From assembly GCA_937920725.1 (NCBI GenBank), contig CALEUW010000010.1, positions 24,969 to 88,968 of the forward strand: 64,000 nucleotides of DNA. The letters run 5' to 3'. The notes beneath the pieces are model-generated. The model was not told where the DNA came from, made no database searches, and saw only the letters and a program-made list of their open reading frames with translations. This DNA comes from UMGS1601 sp900553335 (GTDB taxonomy: Bacteria > Bacillota > Clostridia > Oscillospirales > Ruminococcaceae). This document shows positions 44,658-52,606 of this stretch, piece by piece (the first letter of the stretch is position 1; every line of letters starts with the position of its first letter). The translations under genes and the position numbers were made by a program.

Positions 44658-44724
44658 CTTAAGGAAAACAGCTTATCACTGTTTTATCGTGCATTCGCAC
44701 GATTCGGCTGTCGCCGACCTTAAG
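44658..44724 (+). ncRNA. Four-way junction of perfect hairpins (hairpin array, first unit)
   Basis: CTTAAGG (44658-44664) pairs with CCTTAAG (44718-44724). Between them lie three perfect hairpins with no unpaired base between helices: AAAACAG/CTGTTTT, ATCGTGC/GCACGAT and TCGGC/GCCGA. The unit has 52 paired bases out of 67. A consensus promoter ends four bases upstream. It could be an RNA or a DNA cruciform element. No family is recognised. Confidence 0.55.
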
Positions 44725-44737
44725 AACATTGTATCAT

Positions 44738-44801
44738 TAATTTGCGGCTGACGCCGCTTTGTCGGCTTAGCCGACGATTGCGATAAATCGCAATTAAATT
44801 A
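44738..44801 (+). ncRNA. Second junction of perfect hairpins (hairpin array, second unit)
   Basis: TAATTT (44738-44743) pairs with AAATTA (44796-44801), enclosing three perfect hairpins: GCGGC-TGAC-GCCGC, GTCGGC-TTA-GCCGAC and ATTGCGAT-AA-ATCGCAAT. It repeats the design of the first unit with different sequences. It ends next to the -10 box of the antitoxin RNA promoter. Confidence 0.5.
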
Positions 44802-44804
44802 TGG

Positions 44805-44912
44805 TATAATATAAATGAAAAAGGGAGTCTGCGATAAGCGGTTTCTCCAAAGTTTGGTTAAGAAATAACCGTCAACTAGGGAAAGAGTTTAGGCGGTTGT
44901 TTCTTTATTTTT
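44805..44912 (+). ncRNA. Antisense RNA antitoxin of type I module TA2
   Basis: An extended -10 box (TGGTATAAT, 44802-44810) starts a transcript at about 44817. It contains GCGGTTTCTCC and ends at a hairpin, AAGAAATAACCG with CGGTTGTTTCTT, plus a T-run at about 44912. It is complementary to the 3' end of the toxin message on the other strand. The arrangement matches the TxpA/RatA and BsrG/SR4 type of Bacillus. Confidence 0.7.
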
Positions 44913-44927
44913 ATAAAAACAAAGACT

Positions 44928-45017
44928 CTATTTTTTGTTACTGAAAATTATGTAACATAGAGAGATAACGCTGATAATTACACTAGCGAATAAATACATA
45001 TCCGAGTATGTAACCAT
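44928..45017 (-). CDS. 29-residue hydrophobic toxin-like peptide of TA2
   Basis: The peptide starts MVTYSDMYLF, has one membrane helix (about 8-25) and ends SNKK. The message has a very strong ribosome site (GAGGAGGTGAT) seven bases before the ATG. Its 5' leader contains GGCGGTTTCTCC, which can pair with GGAGAAACCGC in its own 3' end and hide the start. It is homologous along its length to the peptide at 63478-63567. The M-TY-L N-terminus resembles the holin-like type I toxins of Firmicutes. Confidence 0.75.
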   Translation of the reverse strand: MVTYSDMYLFASVIISVISLCYIIFSNKK

Positions 45018-45065
45018 AGTTATCACCTCCTCGTGCGAGGAGAAACCGCCTACCGTTAAATGCAA

Positions 45066-45106
45066 ACAACCCTTGCGCCTATCATTGCACAAGGGTTGTT
45101 TTTTAT
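45066..45106. repeat. Inverted repeat at the TA2 toxin promoter
   Basis: AACAACCCTTG pairs with CAAGGGTTGTT. Read on the minus strand, its loop holds the weak -10 box (AATGAT) 17 bases after TTGATA. On the plus strand it ends in a T-run and could terminate transcription. TA1 has the same layout. Confidence 0.6.
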
Positions 45107-45144
45107 CAAATTATATCGAATATTCTAATTGCGAATTAGATTTA

Positions 45145-46626
45145 TTACTTTGCAAACGGATTTTCTGTTGGATATGGCAAGTTCTTTGGCTGATTGTAAC
45201 CGATCTCAGCAATTCCAAAATACTTAAACACCTCAAAGATAGCCTTTCCGAAATGACCGAACGCTACTGCACCGTGATGCGGGAAGTTGCCCTCGATAAG
45301 AACATGGCGGTAGAATCTTCCCATTTCAGGAATAGCAAAGATACCGATCGCACCGAATGAACGTGTCGCAACAGGCAAAACCTCTCCCTCGGCAATGTAA
45401 GCACGAAGCTTGCAGTCTGAAGTTGACTGAAGTCTGAAGAATGTAATATCACCAGGAAGAATATCGCCCTCAAGCGTTCCCTGTGTAACCTCTTCAGGCA
45501 AGCTTCTTGCCATGATCATCTGATATTTCATAGAGCAGCTTGTAAGCTTCTTAGAGCTTGTGTTTCCGCAATGGAAGCCCATGAATACATCTTTGAGGGT
45601 GTAATCATGCTTGCCCTTGATGTCCTCCTCGTAAAGGTCACAAGGAACTGTGTTGTTGATGTCAAGAAGCGTAACGATATCATCGCTTACGCAGGTTCCG
45701 ATAAATTCGGAAAGAGCGCCGTAAATATCTACCTCGCATGAAACAGGAATTCCACGGGATGTAAGACGGCTGTTTACATAACAAGGAACGAAACCAAACT
45801 GAGTCTGGAATGCAGGCCAGCACTTTCCGGCAATCGCAACATACTCACGGTAACCCTTATGAGCCTCTATCCAGTCGAGAAGTGTAAGCTCATACTGTGC
45901 AAGCTTCGGCAGAATTTCAGGCTTCATATTGCCCTTTCCAAGCTCCTCCTCCATATCCTTTACAACATCAGGAATTCTCGGGTCGCCGTCATGAAGCTTA
46001 TACGCCTCAAAAAGGTCAAGCTCAGAGTTTTCTTCAATCTCTACACCGAGATCAAACAAAGGCTTAATAGGAGCATTACAAGCCATAAAATTAAGCGGAC
46101 GAGGTCCGAAAGAAATGATCTTTAAATTCTTAAGTCCAACAATTGCTTTTGCAATAGGAACAAACTCATTGATCATATCAGCGCATTCCTCAGCTGTTCC
46201 TACAGGATACTCAGGGATATATGCCTTGATATTTCTAAGTCTTAAATTGTAGCTTGCATTAAGCATTCCGCAGTAAGCATCGCCTCTTCCCTGACAGAGA
46301 TTATCTCCTCTCTCCTCAGCGGCAGCGACAAACATTGCAGGTCCGTCAAAATGCTTTGCAAGAAGTGTTTCTGAAATCTCAGGACCGAAGTTACCTAAAT
46401 ATACGCAAAGCGCATTACATCCGGCTTTCTTAATGTCCTCAAGAGCCTGAACCATATGAATTTCGCTTTCAACGATACAAATAGGACACTCATAGATCTC
46501 GCTCTCGTCATATTTTGCCTTATAAGCAGCAACAAGAGCCTCTCTTCTGGTTACCGAAAGCGACTCCGGAAAACAGTCACGGGAAACCGCTACAATACCG
46601 ATCTTTACCTTAGGTGTGTTGTTCAT
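45145..46626 (-). CDS. L-fucose/L-arabinose isomerase-family protein
   Basis: The 493-residue protein has the L-fucose isomerase-like fold. An N-terminal domain (KIGIVAVSRDCFP) is followed by a central domain with FGPRPLNFMACNAP and a C-terminal domain with the likely metal ligands in CEVDIYGAL and GFHCGNT. It should interconvert an aldose and a ketose. The sugar is not determined. The ATG at 46626 is eight bases after GGAG and is preferred over 46632. A DUF4867 gene lies directly upstream. Confidence 0.88.
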   Translation of the reverse strand: MNNTPKVKIGIVAVSRDCFPESLSVTRREALVAAYKAKYDESEIYECPICIVESEIHMVQALEDIKKAGCNALCVYLGNFGPEISETLLAKHFDGPAMFVAAAEERGDNLCQGRGDAYCGMLNASYNLRLRNIKAYIPEYPVGTAEECADMINEFVPIAKAIVGLKNLKIISFGPRPLNFMACNAPIKPLFDLGVEIEENSELDLFEAYKLHDGDPRIPDVVKDMEEELGKGNMKPEILPKLAQYELTLLDWIEAHKGYREYVAIAGKCWPAFQTQFGFVPCYVNSRLTSRGIPVSCEVDIYGALSEFIGTCVSDDIVTLLDINNTVPCDLYEEDIKGKHDYTLKDVFMGFHCGNTSSKKLTSCSMKYQMIMARSLPEEVTQGTLEGDILPGDITFFRLQSTSDCKLRAYIAEGEVLPVATRSFGAIGIFAIPEMGRFYRHVLIEGNFPHHGAVAFGHFGKAIFEVFKYFGIAEIGYNQPKNLPYPTENPFAK

Positions 46627-46669
46627 TTTCATTTCTCCTTTTTCTAAAGATTTATGTCTGTTAAAAAAA

Positions 46670-47305
46670 TTATTTTAATGACAGGTTTTCGCCTTTAAGT
46701 CCTATAAAAGCTCCGTCCTTATCAAGTCCCGAATCAGGGTGTGCTACCAGCCACTTATTCTTTGCAAACAGCAGCTTTGAATCTCCGCCGAACACCTCCG
46801 GCTGATTTTCAATTTCGTGATTCGTCCCCTTAGGAAGCACTACTACACACTTAAATCCGTTTTCATCCGCATTGCACGGAGCATAGTGAAGAGTTGTAGC
46901 ATAAACCTCTATCATTGTTCCCTTCGGTACTAAAAAGCATTCTACCTTTGACGTATCATATGTGAAATCATCTTCGATATCCTGCTGAGCTCCAAGCATT
47001 AATATAAGGTCGGTAGCTGCAATATTTATCTCGCTTGAACGATGATATTCAAGCGCATTCAAGTCATAGTTATTTCCGTTGCAATAGCCTATCTGAACCT
47101 CAAGTCCGCCGTAAACCTCATCTTCAAGTCTTTTTTTGAGCATCAAGCCTTCAAGGCTAGCAACACCCGGAATATATATGACGTCCTTCGGGCAAGGAGC
47201 GTTCTCCATTGCGTCTAAAACATCACTTAAATTATATCCGTCAATAATTCTTCCGAATTTCTTAAAAGATGGGTCGGTTATCTTTTTTATCTCTAAATCT
47301 GACAT
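46670..47305 (-). CDS. DUF4867-family protein, probable partner of the sugar isomerase
   Basis: The 211-residue protein is predicted to be a cupin-type beta-barrel (motif VECFLVPKGTMIEVYATTLHYAPC, shown here by its positions 123-146) and matches the family I know as DUF4867. It lies 43 bases upstream of the isomerase on the same strand. A cupin-type sugar isomerase or epimerase is a reasonable guess. The ATG at 47305 has GGAGG seven bases upstream; the longer frame to 47386 is rejected. Confidence 0.72.
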   Translation of the reverse strand: MSDLEIKKITDPSFKKFGRIIDGYNLSDVLDAMENAPCPKDVIYIPGVASLEGLMLKKRLEDEVYGGLEVQIGYCNGNNYDLNALEYHRSSEINIAATDLILMLGAQQDIEDDFTYDTSKVECFLVPKGTMIEVYATTLHYAPCNADENGFKCVVVLPKGTNHEIENQPEVFGGDSKLLFAKNKWLVAHPDSGLDKDGAFIGLKGENLSLK

Positions 47306-47456
47306 ATTTATCCTCCAAAACAATGATGAAAAATCATCTAAATCCTTAAAGGTTATTATACCACTTTTTGTATAATGTGTCAACATTTAATTGCTGTACC
47401 TGAATTTAAAATTCCTCATAACTTCTTCATTTATAGACAAATACAGCTACAAATAT

Positions 47457-47987
47457 TTACTTGCAGAAGCAGTCTATGTATCTATCAATACAGCTTTGAA
47501 TGATCTCCTTCGCCTTATCAGCGCCCTCTATCTCGTCAACTACAGTTTCTTTTCCCTCAAGCGTTTTATAAACCGTGAAAAAGTGGCTCATCTCTTCAAA
47601 GATGTGCTTAGGCAGGTGCGATATATCGGTATAAGGGTTATATGTAGGGTCATTGTGAGGAATGGCGATTATCTTTTCGTCAGCCGCTCCGTTATCGAGC
47701 ATTTTTATAACTCCTATCGGATAACATTTAACTATCGACATAGGATAAAGAACCTCCGAGCATAGCACCAAAACGTCAAGCGGGTCGCCGTCCTCAGCAT
47801 AAGTTCTCGGAATAAAGCCGTAATTTTTCGGATAATGAGTCGACGTATAAAGAATTCTGTCCATCATCAAAACTCCCGTTTCCTTGTCAAGCTCGTATTT
47901 TACCTTTGAGCCCTGAGGAATTTCGACAACAGCCATAAAACTGTCTTTTGATATTCTTTTAGGACTCATGTCATGCCATATGTTCAT
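47457..47987 (-). CDS. ppa: Inorganic pyrophosphatase (soluble, family I)
   Basis: The enzyme hydrolyses pyrophosphate released by biosynthesis. The 176-residue protein shows the family I signature EDGDPLDVLVL (with the catalytic Asp residues) and YPKNYGFIPRT. AAGGAG lies eight bases before the ATG at 47987. It is slightly shorter than family I enzymes of proteobacteria but complete. Confidence 0.95.
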   Translation of the reverse strand: MNIWHDMSPKRISKDSFMAVVEIPQGSKVKYELDKETGVLMMDRILYTSTHYPKNYGFIPRTYAEDGDPLDVLVLCSEVLYPMSIVKCYPIGVIKMLDNGAADEKIIAIPHNDPTYNPYTDISHLPKHIFEEMSHFFTVYKTLEGKETVVDEIEGADKAKEIIQSCIDRYIDCFCK

Positions 47988-48049
47988 TTCACATTCTCCT
48001 TATCCTTTTTAAAATATATCTTCAATAACGGACTTGCTTAAGTCATTAA

Positions 48050-48634
48050 TTAATACTCTACTGTGCTGTCGTAATAAAGTCCTGCACTTTTTAAGTTCTC
48101 CGCTATATCAAAAACAGTTTCTCCGTCAAGCTCAACTAAAATTATATCATCATTCTCCGGATCGAACTTATCAGATGCAGAAAGCTTTTTGTCACTTGAT
48201 ATTCCAAGAGCTTCTAAGTCGGATTCAAACTCACTGTTTCTTTTTGTATAAATATAGACCGTTTGCAGCGATGAAAAATAGATCTCTTCATCATTTCTAT
48301 GAGAACCGAAGCCAAATCTTGATACGCCGTCATTAATTAAAAGATCTCCGTATCTTTTTAATATAGCTTTTGCAACTGCCTTTGTGCATTCAAGATAATA
48401 AACATCGTATTTCAAATCCTCATCTTCTTTCGGAAGCTCCAAAAAGAAAAACATAGGCTCACTTATTCTGTCAATAAAACTCTCTGCAAGTGCTTTCATC
48501 TTATCCGCAGACGGATAAACCAAATATCCTCCTTGGATACTCTCAAAGAACTCCCCAATTCCGTTTGTCTTTGACAAAACAAGACCTTCGATAATTGAAA
48601 AATGATTTTGTTTTGTATTTTCCCCTTCACTCAT
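48050..48634 (-). CDS. Cytoplasmic protein of unknown function
   Basis: The 194-residue protein is acidic, without signal or membrane segment. The ATG at 48634 has CGGAG seven bases upstream, so the extension to 48679 is rejected. It contains FSIIEGLVLSKTNGIGEFF near the start and no catalytic motif that I can recognise. It is transcribed ahead of ppa on the same strand with a gap of 62 bases. Confidence 0.65.
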   Translation of the reverse strand: MSEGENTKQNHFSIIEGLVLSKTNGIGEFFESIQGGYLVYPSADKMKALAESFIDRISEPMFFFLELPKEDEDLKYDVYYLECTKAVAKAILKRYGDLLINDGVSRFGFGSHRNDEEIYFSSLQTVYIYTKRNSEFESDLEALGISSDKKLSASDKFDPENDDIILVELDGETVFDIAENLKSAGLYYDSTVEY

Positions 48635-48909
48635 ACGGATTCTCCGTTCCTTACAAAAATTTAAAAATAATACTTCCATTTTAAATCAATATATGGTATA
48701 CTAAGTTAGTGAGAAACGCAGATATAGATAAATGTTTCTCAAAGAAAGATTTTCTGTACAAAAAAGTGTACAAATCTCAAAATCAAAGCTAATTTTTGCA
48801 ACAAGTCCAGATTTATGGACAAAACATGTGTTATTATATCAATCAGAGGAAGCAAACAGATAAAAAAGCTTCCCAAAAACAATAACATCTTTTAAGGAGA
48901 GGATTTAAT

Positions 48910-49062
48910 ATGTTTGAACTGATTGCAATTTTAGGGCTTAGCGCTATAGTGGTTTGCTGTGCGGTAAATCTATTTGAAATGGCACTTTTCACCCCGGAGG
49001 AAGAAATTCCGAAGGTTCTAAACGCTCAAAAGGATTTAGCCGCAGAGGAATACATTGCATAG
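48910..49062 (+). CDS. Small 50-residue single-span membrane protein
   Basis: The frame begins ATG after AAGGAGAGG with ideal spacing. It encodes one membrane segment (about 4-22) followed by an acidic cytoplasmic part ending EEYIA. It is too short to be called by length alone, but the ribosome site and the codon use are convincing. It lies 62 bases before rmuC on the same strand. No family is recognised. Confidence 0.6.
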   Translation: MFELIAILGLSAIVVCCAVNLFEMALFTPEEEIPKVLNAQKDLAAEEYIA

Positions 49063-49124
49063 CGTATTAACTTGATTCTATTATCACACAAACAGGACAA
49101 AAAGTCAAGAAAGGAAAATAAGCT

Positions 49125-50477
49125 ATGGAACTTATTTTACCGATCATTTTGATTGTTATTTCGCTTTTATCGCTTAGCATAGGTATAATCTGTCTTATCA
49201 AGCTTTCAAAAAGCGACTTGACTGAAATTGACGGCAAGCTTACGCTTTTAAAGGAACAGCAGGAGCGTGAGCTTTCTTCTTTCAGACAAGAGCTTAACCG
49301 CACAACTGCAGATTCTGTAAAAGCCTTGGGTGAAATAATAAGCGGTAATCAAAAGGATCTGAACCAAACGGTAACAGAAAAAATCGGCACGATTGACAAA
49401 AACCTAACGGACAAGCAAAGCGCTTTGCAAAAATCCGTGTCCGACAGTCTGATTGCTCAGGAGCAGAGATTTAAAACCTTCTCTGAGCTTAACGAGCAGA
49501 AGCTTGAGGGAATAAGAGGTACTGTCGAGAAACGTCTTTCATCATTGCAGGATGAAAACTCAAAAAAACTTGACGAGATGAGAAATATTGTTGACGAGAA
49601 GCTGCAGAAAACTCTTGAGAAGCGTATGAGCGAATCGTTTAAGCTTGTAAGTGAAAGGCTTGAGGCTGTATATAAAGGACTCGGCGAAATGCAGGCTATC
49701 GCTTCCAATGTCGGCGACCTAAAAAAAGTTTTGTCAAACGTAAAAACAAGAGGTATTTTAGGAGAGATTCAGCTCGGTGCAATACTGGGAGAGATCCTGG
49801 CTCCCGAACAGTATGAGGAAAATGTTGAAACTAAAAAAGGAAGCGGAAAAAGGGTTGAGTTTGCGATAAAGCTTCCTGCGGATGATGACAAGTTTGTATA
49901 TCTTCCTATTGATTCAAAGTTTCCGGGAGATACATATCAGTCACTTCTTTTGGCATATGATTCGGGAGATAAAGCTCAGATAGACGCCGCAGCTAAGGCT
50001 TTGATAAACACTATCAAATCAGAAGCCAAGGACATAAGCTCGAAATATATTTCAGTACCCGACACTACTGAATTTGCTATTCTTTTCATTCCGTTTGAAG
50101 GACTTTATGCTGAGGTTGTAAACAGAGGTCTTGTCGAAGAGCTTCAGCGTCTTTATAAAGTAAATATCGCAGGTCCGAGCACTATGGCGGCACTGTTAAA
50201 CAGCTTGCAAATGGGCTTCAAAACGCTTGCTATACAAAAGCGTTCAAGCGAGGTTTGGGATATTTTATCAGCTGTTAAAACGGAATTTGTCAAGTTTGAG
50301 GAGGTTATTGCCGCAACGCAAAAGAAAATCATCTCAGCTAACGATGAGCTTGATAAGCTTGTCGGCGTTCGTACAAGGGCGATCAACCGAAAGCTCAGAA
50401 GCGTTACCGCATTAACAGATAATTCAAAGAGTCAAAACATTTTAGATATAGCTTCTCAAAATGAATTTGACGAATAA
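49125..50477 (+). CDS. rmuC: DNA recombination protein RmuC
   Basis: RmuC-family proteins limit inversions at short inverted repeats, perhaps by cutting DNA intermediates. The 450-residue protein has an N-terminal membrane anchor (about 1-23), a long coiled coil (about 30-180) and the PD-(D/E)XK-like nuclease domain (about 200-400). The domain shows RGILGEIQLGAIL and LPIDSKFPGDTY. Confidence 0.93.
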   Translation: MELILPIILIVISLLSLSIGIICLIKLSKSDLTEIDGKLTLLKEQQERELSSFRQELNRTTADSVKALGEIISGNQKDLNQTVTEKIGTIDKNLTDKQSALQKSVSDSLIAQEQRFKTFSELNEQKLEGIRGTVEKRLSSLQDENSKKLDEMRNIVDEKLQKTLEKRMSESFKLVSERLEAVYKGLGEMQAIASNVGDLKKVLSNVKTRGILGEIQLGAILGEILAPEQYEENVETKKGSGKRVEFAIKLPADDDKFVYLPIDSKFPGDTYQSLLLAYDSGDKAQIDAAAKALINTIKSEAKDISSKYISVPDTTEFAILFIPFEGLYAEVVNRGLVEELQRLYKVNIAGPSTMAALLNSLQMGFKTLAIQKRSSEVWDILSAVKTEFVKFEEVIAATQKKIISANDELDKLVGVRTRAINRKLRSVTALTDNSKSQNILDIASQNEFDE

Positions 50478-50486
50478 AAAGAGCCG

Positions 50487-50515
50487 ATCCACAGGAATCC
50501 ACCTGTGGATTTATT
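50487..50515 (+). terminator. Terminator of rmuC
   Basis: ATCCACAGG pairs with CCTGTGGAT across a 6-base loop and is followed by TTATT. The T-run is short. Confidence 0.65.
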
Positions 50516-50609
50516 ACTGTCAGCTTTAATTTTAGCTTGTCTTTTTTTAATTCCTGTGGTAAAATATTCATAAGGTATTGAGTGACAAAACGAAAAGGAG
50601 TTTACATAT

Positions 50610-51122
50610 ATGAAAGTAAGCGTAAAAAATCTGTTAGTAGCGGCAGCTCTGCTTGTACTATCGGTAGTTTTATATAAATTTTTCGGCGGTTTTACCTTGT
50701 TCGGGGGATATCTTTGTGTTATGGAAGCGCCAATTTTGCTTTGCGGATTGTTATGCGGTCCGGTTCTAGGCGCCCTTGCAGGAGCTGCTGCTCCTATTAT
50801 ATGTTCGCTTTTGTTTAATTCCCCTGCGATGAACCCCGATGCTTTTGCGATAGCTGTCGAGTATATTATTTTCGGAGTTGCATGTGGAGTATTATACAAG
50901 GCAATGTGTCAAAATGTTTACATCTCGCTTATTCTTTCAATGTATCTCGGAAGAACGGCATACGGCGTCATGATGAGAATACTTGTAGATTATTCTTCCG
51001 AATCATTCCTTTATGATATAATTTTTTGCTGTATTCCGGGCATAGTATTGGAAATCGTTTTACTTCCTCTTATTGCAATCCTTCTTGATAAAACAGGGCT
51101 TATGCGAAGAAGAGAAAGATAG
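50610..51122 (+). CDS. ECF-type transporter substrate-capture (S) subunit-like protein
   Basis: The 170-residue protein has five or six membrane helices, with the S-subunit-like segments APILLCGLLCGPVLGALAGA and LSMYLGRTAYGV. The vitamin or cofactor is not determined. AAAAGGAG precedes the start. It is followed after 13 bases by the CapA-like lipoprotein gene. Confidence 0.75.
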   Translation: MKVSVKNLLVAAALLVLSVVLYKFFGGFTLFGGYLCVMEAPILLCGLLCGPVLGALAGAAAPIICSLLFNSPAMNPDAFAIAVEYIIFGVACGVLYKAMCQNVYISLILSMYLGRTAYGVMMRILVDYSSESFLYDIIFCCIPGIVLEIVLLPLIAILLDKTGLMRRRER

Positions 51123-51135
51123 AAAGGACAAGCTT

Positions 51136-52317
51136 ATGTGCAAAAAAATTTATGTGCTGCTATTGGCACTTGTTCTCCTTTCAGGCTGTTCTTCAGGAGA
51201 AGCTTCGGGCAGCTCACAAATGACTACAGAAAACAAAGCTTCATCCGAACCAACAGCAAACAGCACACAAAAGGTTTCCCTTTGCGCTGTCGGAGATAAT
51301 CTTATACACGAAACGATCTATGAAGAAGCCGACAGCTTTTCGGGAGAAATCGGCGATGGAAAATATGATTTTCGCCCGTTTTACAGTGAGGTAAAAAGCG
51401 ATATTGAAAGCTATGATCTTGCTTTCATAAATCAGGAAACTATTGTTGGAGGATCTGAACTGGGGCTTTCGGGATATCCTGTTTTCAACTCGCCCTATGA
51501 GGTTGCAGAGGCTGTAAAAGATACAGGCTTTGACATGGTAAATATGGCTACAAACCATGCTCTTGACATGGGTCAGCAAGGGATTGACAATGCTGTTTTG
51601 GCATTTGATAATATAAACCTTTGCCATGACGGAGTTTATAAAAACGAAAAAGAAAAAAATTCTGTAAGCATAATAGAGAAAAATGGAATAAAGTTTTCTC
51701 TGGTGTCCTTTACTGAAAGCACAAACGGTATCACAGCTCCAAACAGCTACAGTATATCAACCTTTGACGATGACGAGTATATCAAACAAAAAATCAAAAG
51801 TGCAAAGGCAGTTTCCGATGTAGTAATAGTTTCAGCGCACTGGGGAACCGAAAACAGCTTTGAAACAAACGATTTTCAAGAATATTACTCTCAATTTCTG
51901 GCAGACTGCGGTGCAGACATTATAATCGGAACCCATCCGCACACTATCCAGCCTATCAAATGGATAGACGCATCTGACGGCAGGAAAGTTATCTGCGCTT
52001 ATTCTCTTGGAAACTTTCTCGGTGGAATGCTCTCCTCAGACAATGTTTTGTCAGGAATATTTTCTTTAGATGTTGTCAAGAATACACAAGATATTATTGT
52101 AGAAAATGTTCGCTGGACTCCGCTTGTAATTCATTTTGAGGGAAATCAAGGTAACATTCTCGAAGAACGTTCGGGATATAAAATATACAAGCTCTCCGAC
52201 TATACGGATGAGCTTGCAGATAATCATGTATTAAACGGATACGAAGGTGATGTTATAAGCATTGAAGCTTTTGAGAACAAAACAAACAGCGTAATTTCAA
52301 ATGAATTTTTAAACTGA
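51136..52317 (+). CDS. CapA-family lipoprotein (metallophosphatase fold)
   Basis: The 393-residue lipoprotein has the lipobox LLSGC (cysteine about 17) and a CapA/PgsA-type metallophosphatase domain. Motifs include CAVGDNLIHE, FINQETIVGG, MATNHALDMGQQG, SAHWGTE and IIGTHPHTIQP. Relatives act in poly-gamma-glutamate or surface polymer synthesis. The ATG at 51136 gives the lipobox; a frame to 51073 overlaps the upstream gene. No other capsule genes are nearby. Confidence 0.87.
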   Translation: MCKKIYVLLLALVLLSGCSSGEASGSSQMTTENKASSEPTANSTQKVSLCAVGDNLIHETIYEEADSFSGEIGDGKYDFRPFYSEVKSDIESYDLAFINQETIVGGSELGLSGYPVFNSPYEVAEAVKDTGFDMVNMATNHALDMGQQGIDNAVLAFDNINLCHDGVYKNEKEKNSVSIIEKNGIKFSLVSFTESTNGITAPNSYSISTFDDDEYIKQKIKSAKAVSDVVIVSAHWGTENSFETNDFQEYYSQFLADCGADIIIGTHPHTIQPIKWIDASDGRKVICAYSLGNFLGGMLSSDNVLSGIFSLDVVKNTQDIIVENVRWTPLVIHFEGNQGNILEERSGYKIYKLSDYTDELADNHVLNGYEGDVISIEAFENKTNSVISNEFLN

Positions 52318-52375
52318 TCTTTTTGCAAAAAACACGAATTTTACAGCTTTTTACATCATATTTGTTTTACAGACA

Positions 52376-52404
52376 TTGACGGATTTTGCATTATATGGTA
52401 TAAC
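52376..52404 (+). promoter_or_regulatory. Promoter of R2 copy B and the nucleotidyltransferase gene
   Basis: TTGACG and TATAAC are separated by 17 bases, with an extended TGG. The transcript would begin with R2 copy B. Confidence 0.7.
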
Positions 52405-52519
52405 TAATTAAGATTTTCCCTGCCTCTATAGGCGGCGGATTCCACTTAATTTTTCAGTGTGGGGGTATGCATCTCCCACTGAAAACATTGAATAAGGAGC
52501 TGCGCCCCTTATTCAAGTG
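52402..52519 (+). repeat. Repeat R2, copy B
   Basis: The clearest copy of the family. It has a small GCCT-CTAT-AGGC hairpin, then GGCGGCGGATTCCACTT, then TTTTCAGTG pairing with CACTGAAAA, then the perfect stem TTGAATAAGG/CCTTATTCAA around AGCTGCGCC. It lies in the leader of the nucleotidyltransferase gene, directly behind a promoter, and ends 88 bases before the start codon. Confidence 0.75.
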
Positions 52520-52606
52520 AGATATATCGTGTAAAATTTCCTATTATCTATATTAAATAGTGAATTAAACAAACTGAAATATCGCTTATCATAAGGAGGA
52601 CAATGC

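Noticed and set aside
44658..44724. A tRNA or tRNA-like gene, because of the cloverleaf shape
   Set aside because: It lacks the conserved D- and T-loop bases, an anticodon arm of normal size and a CCA end.
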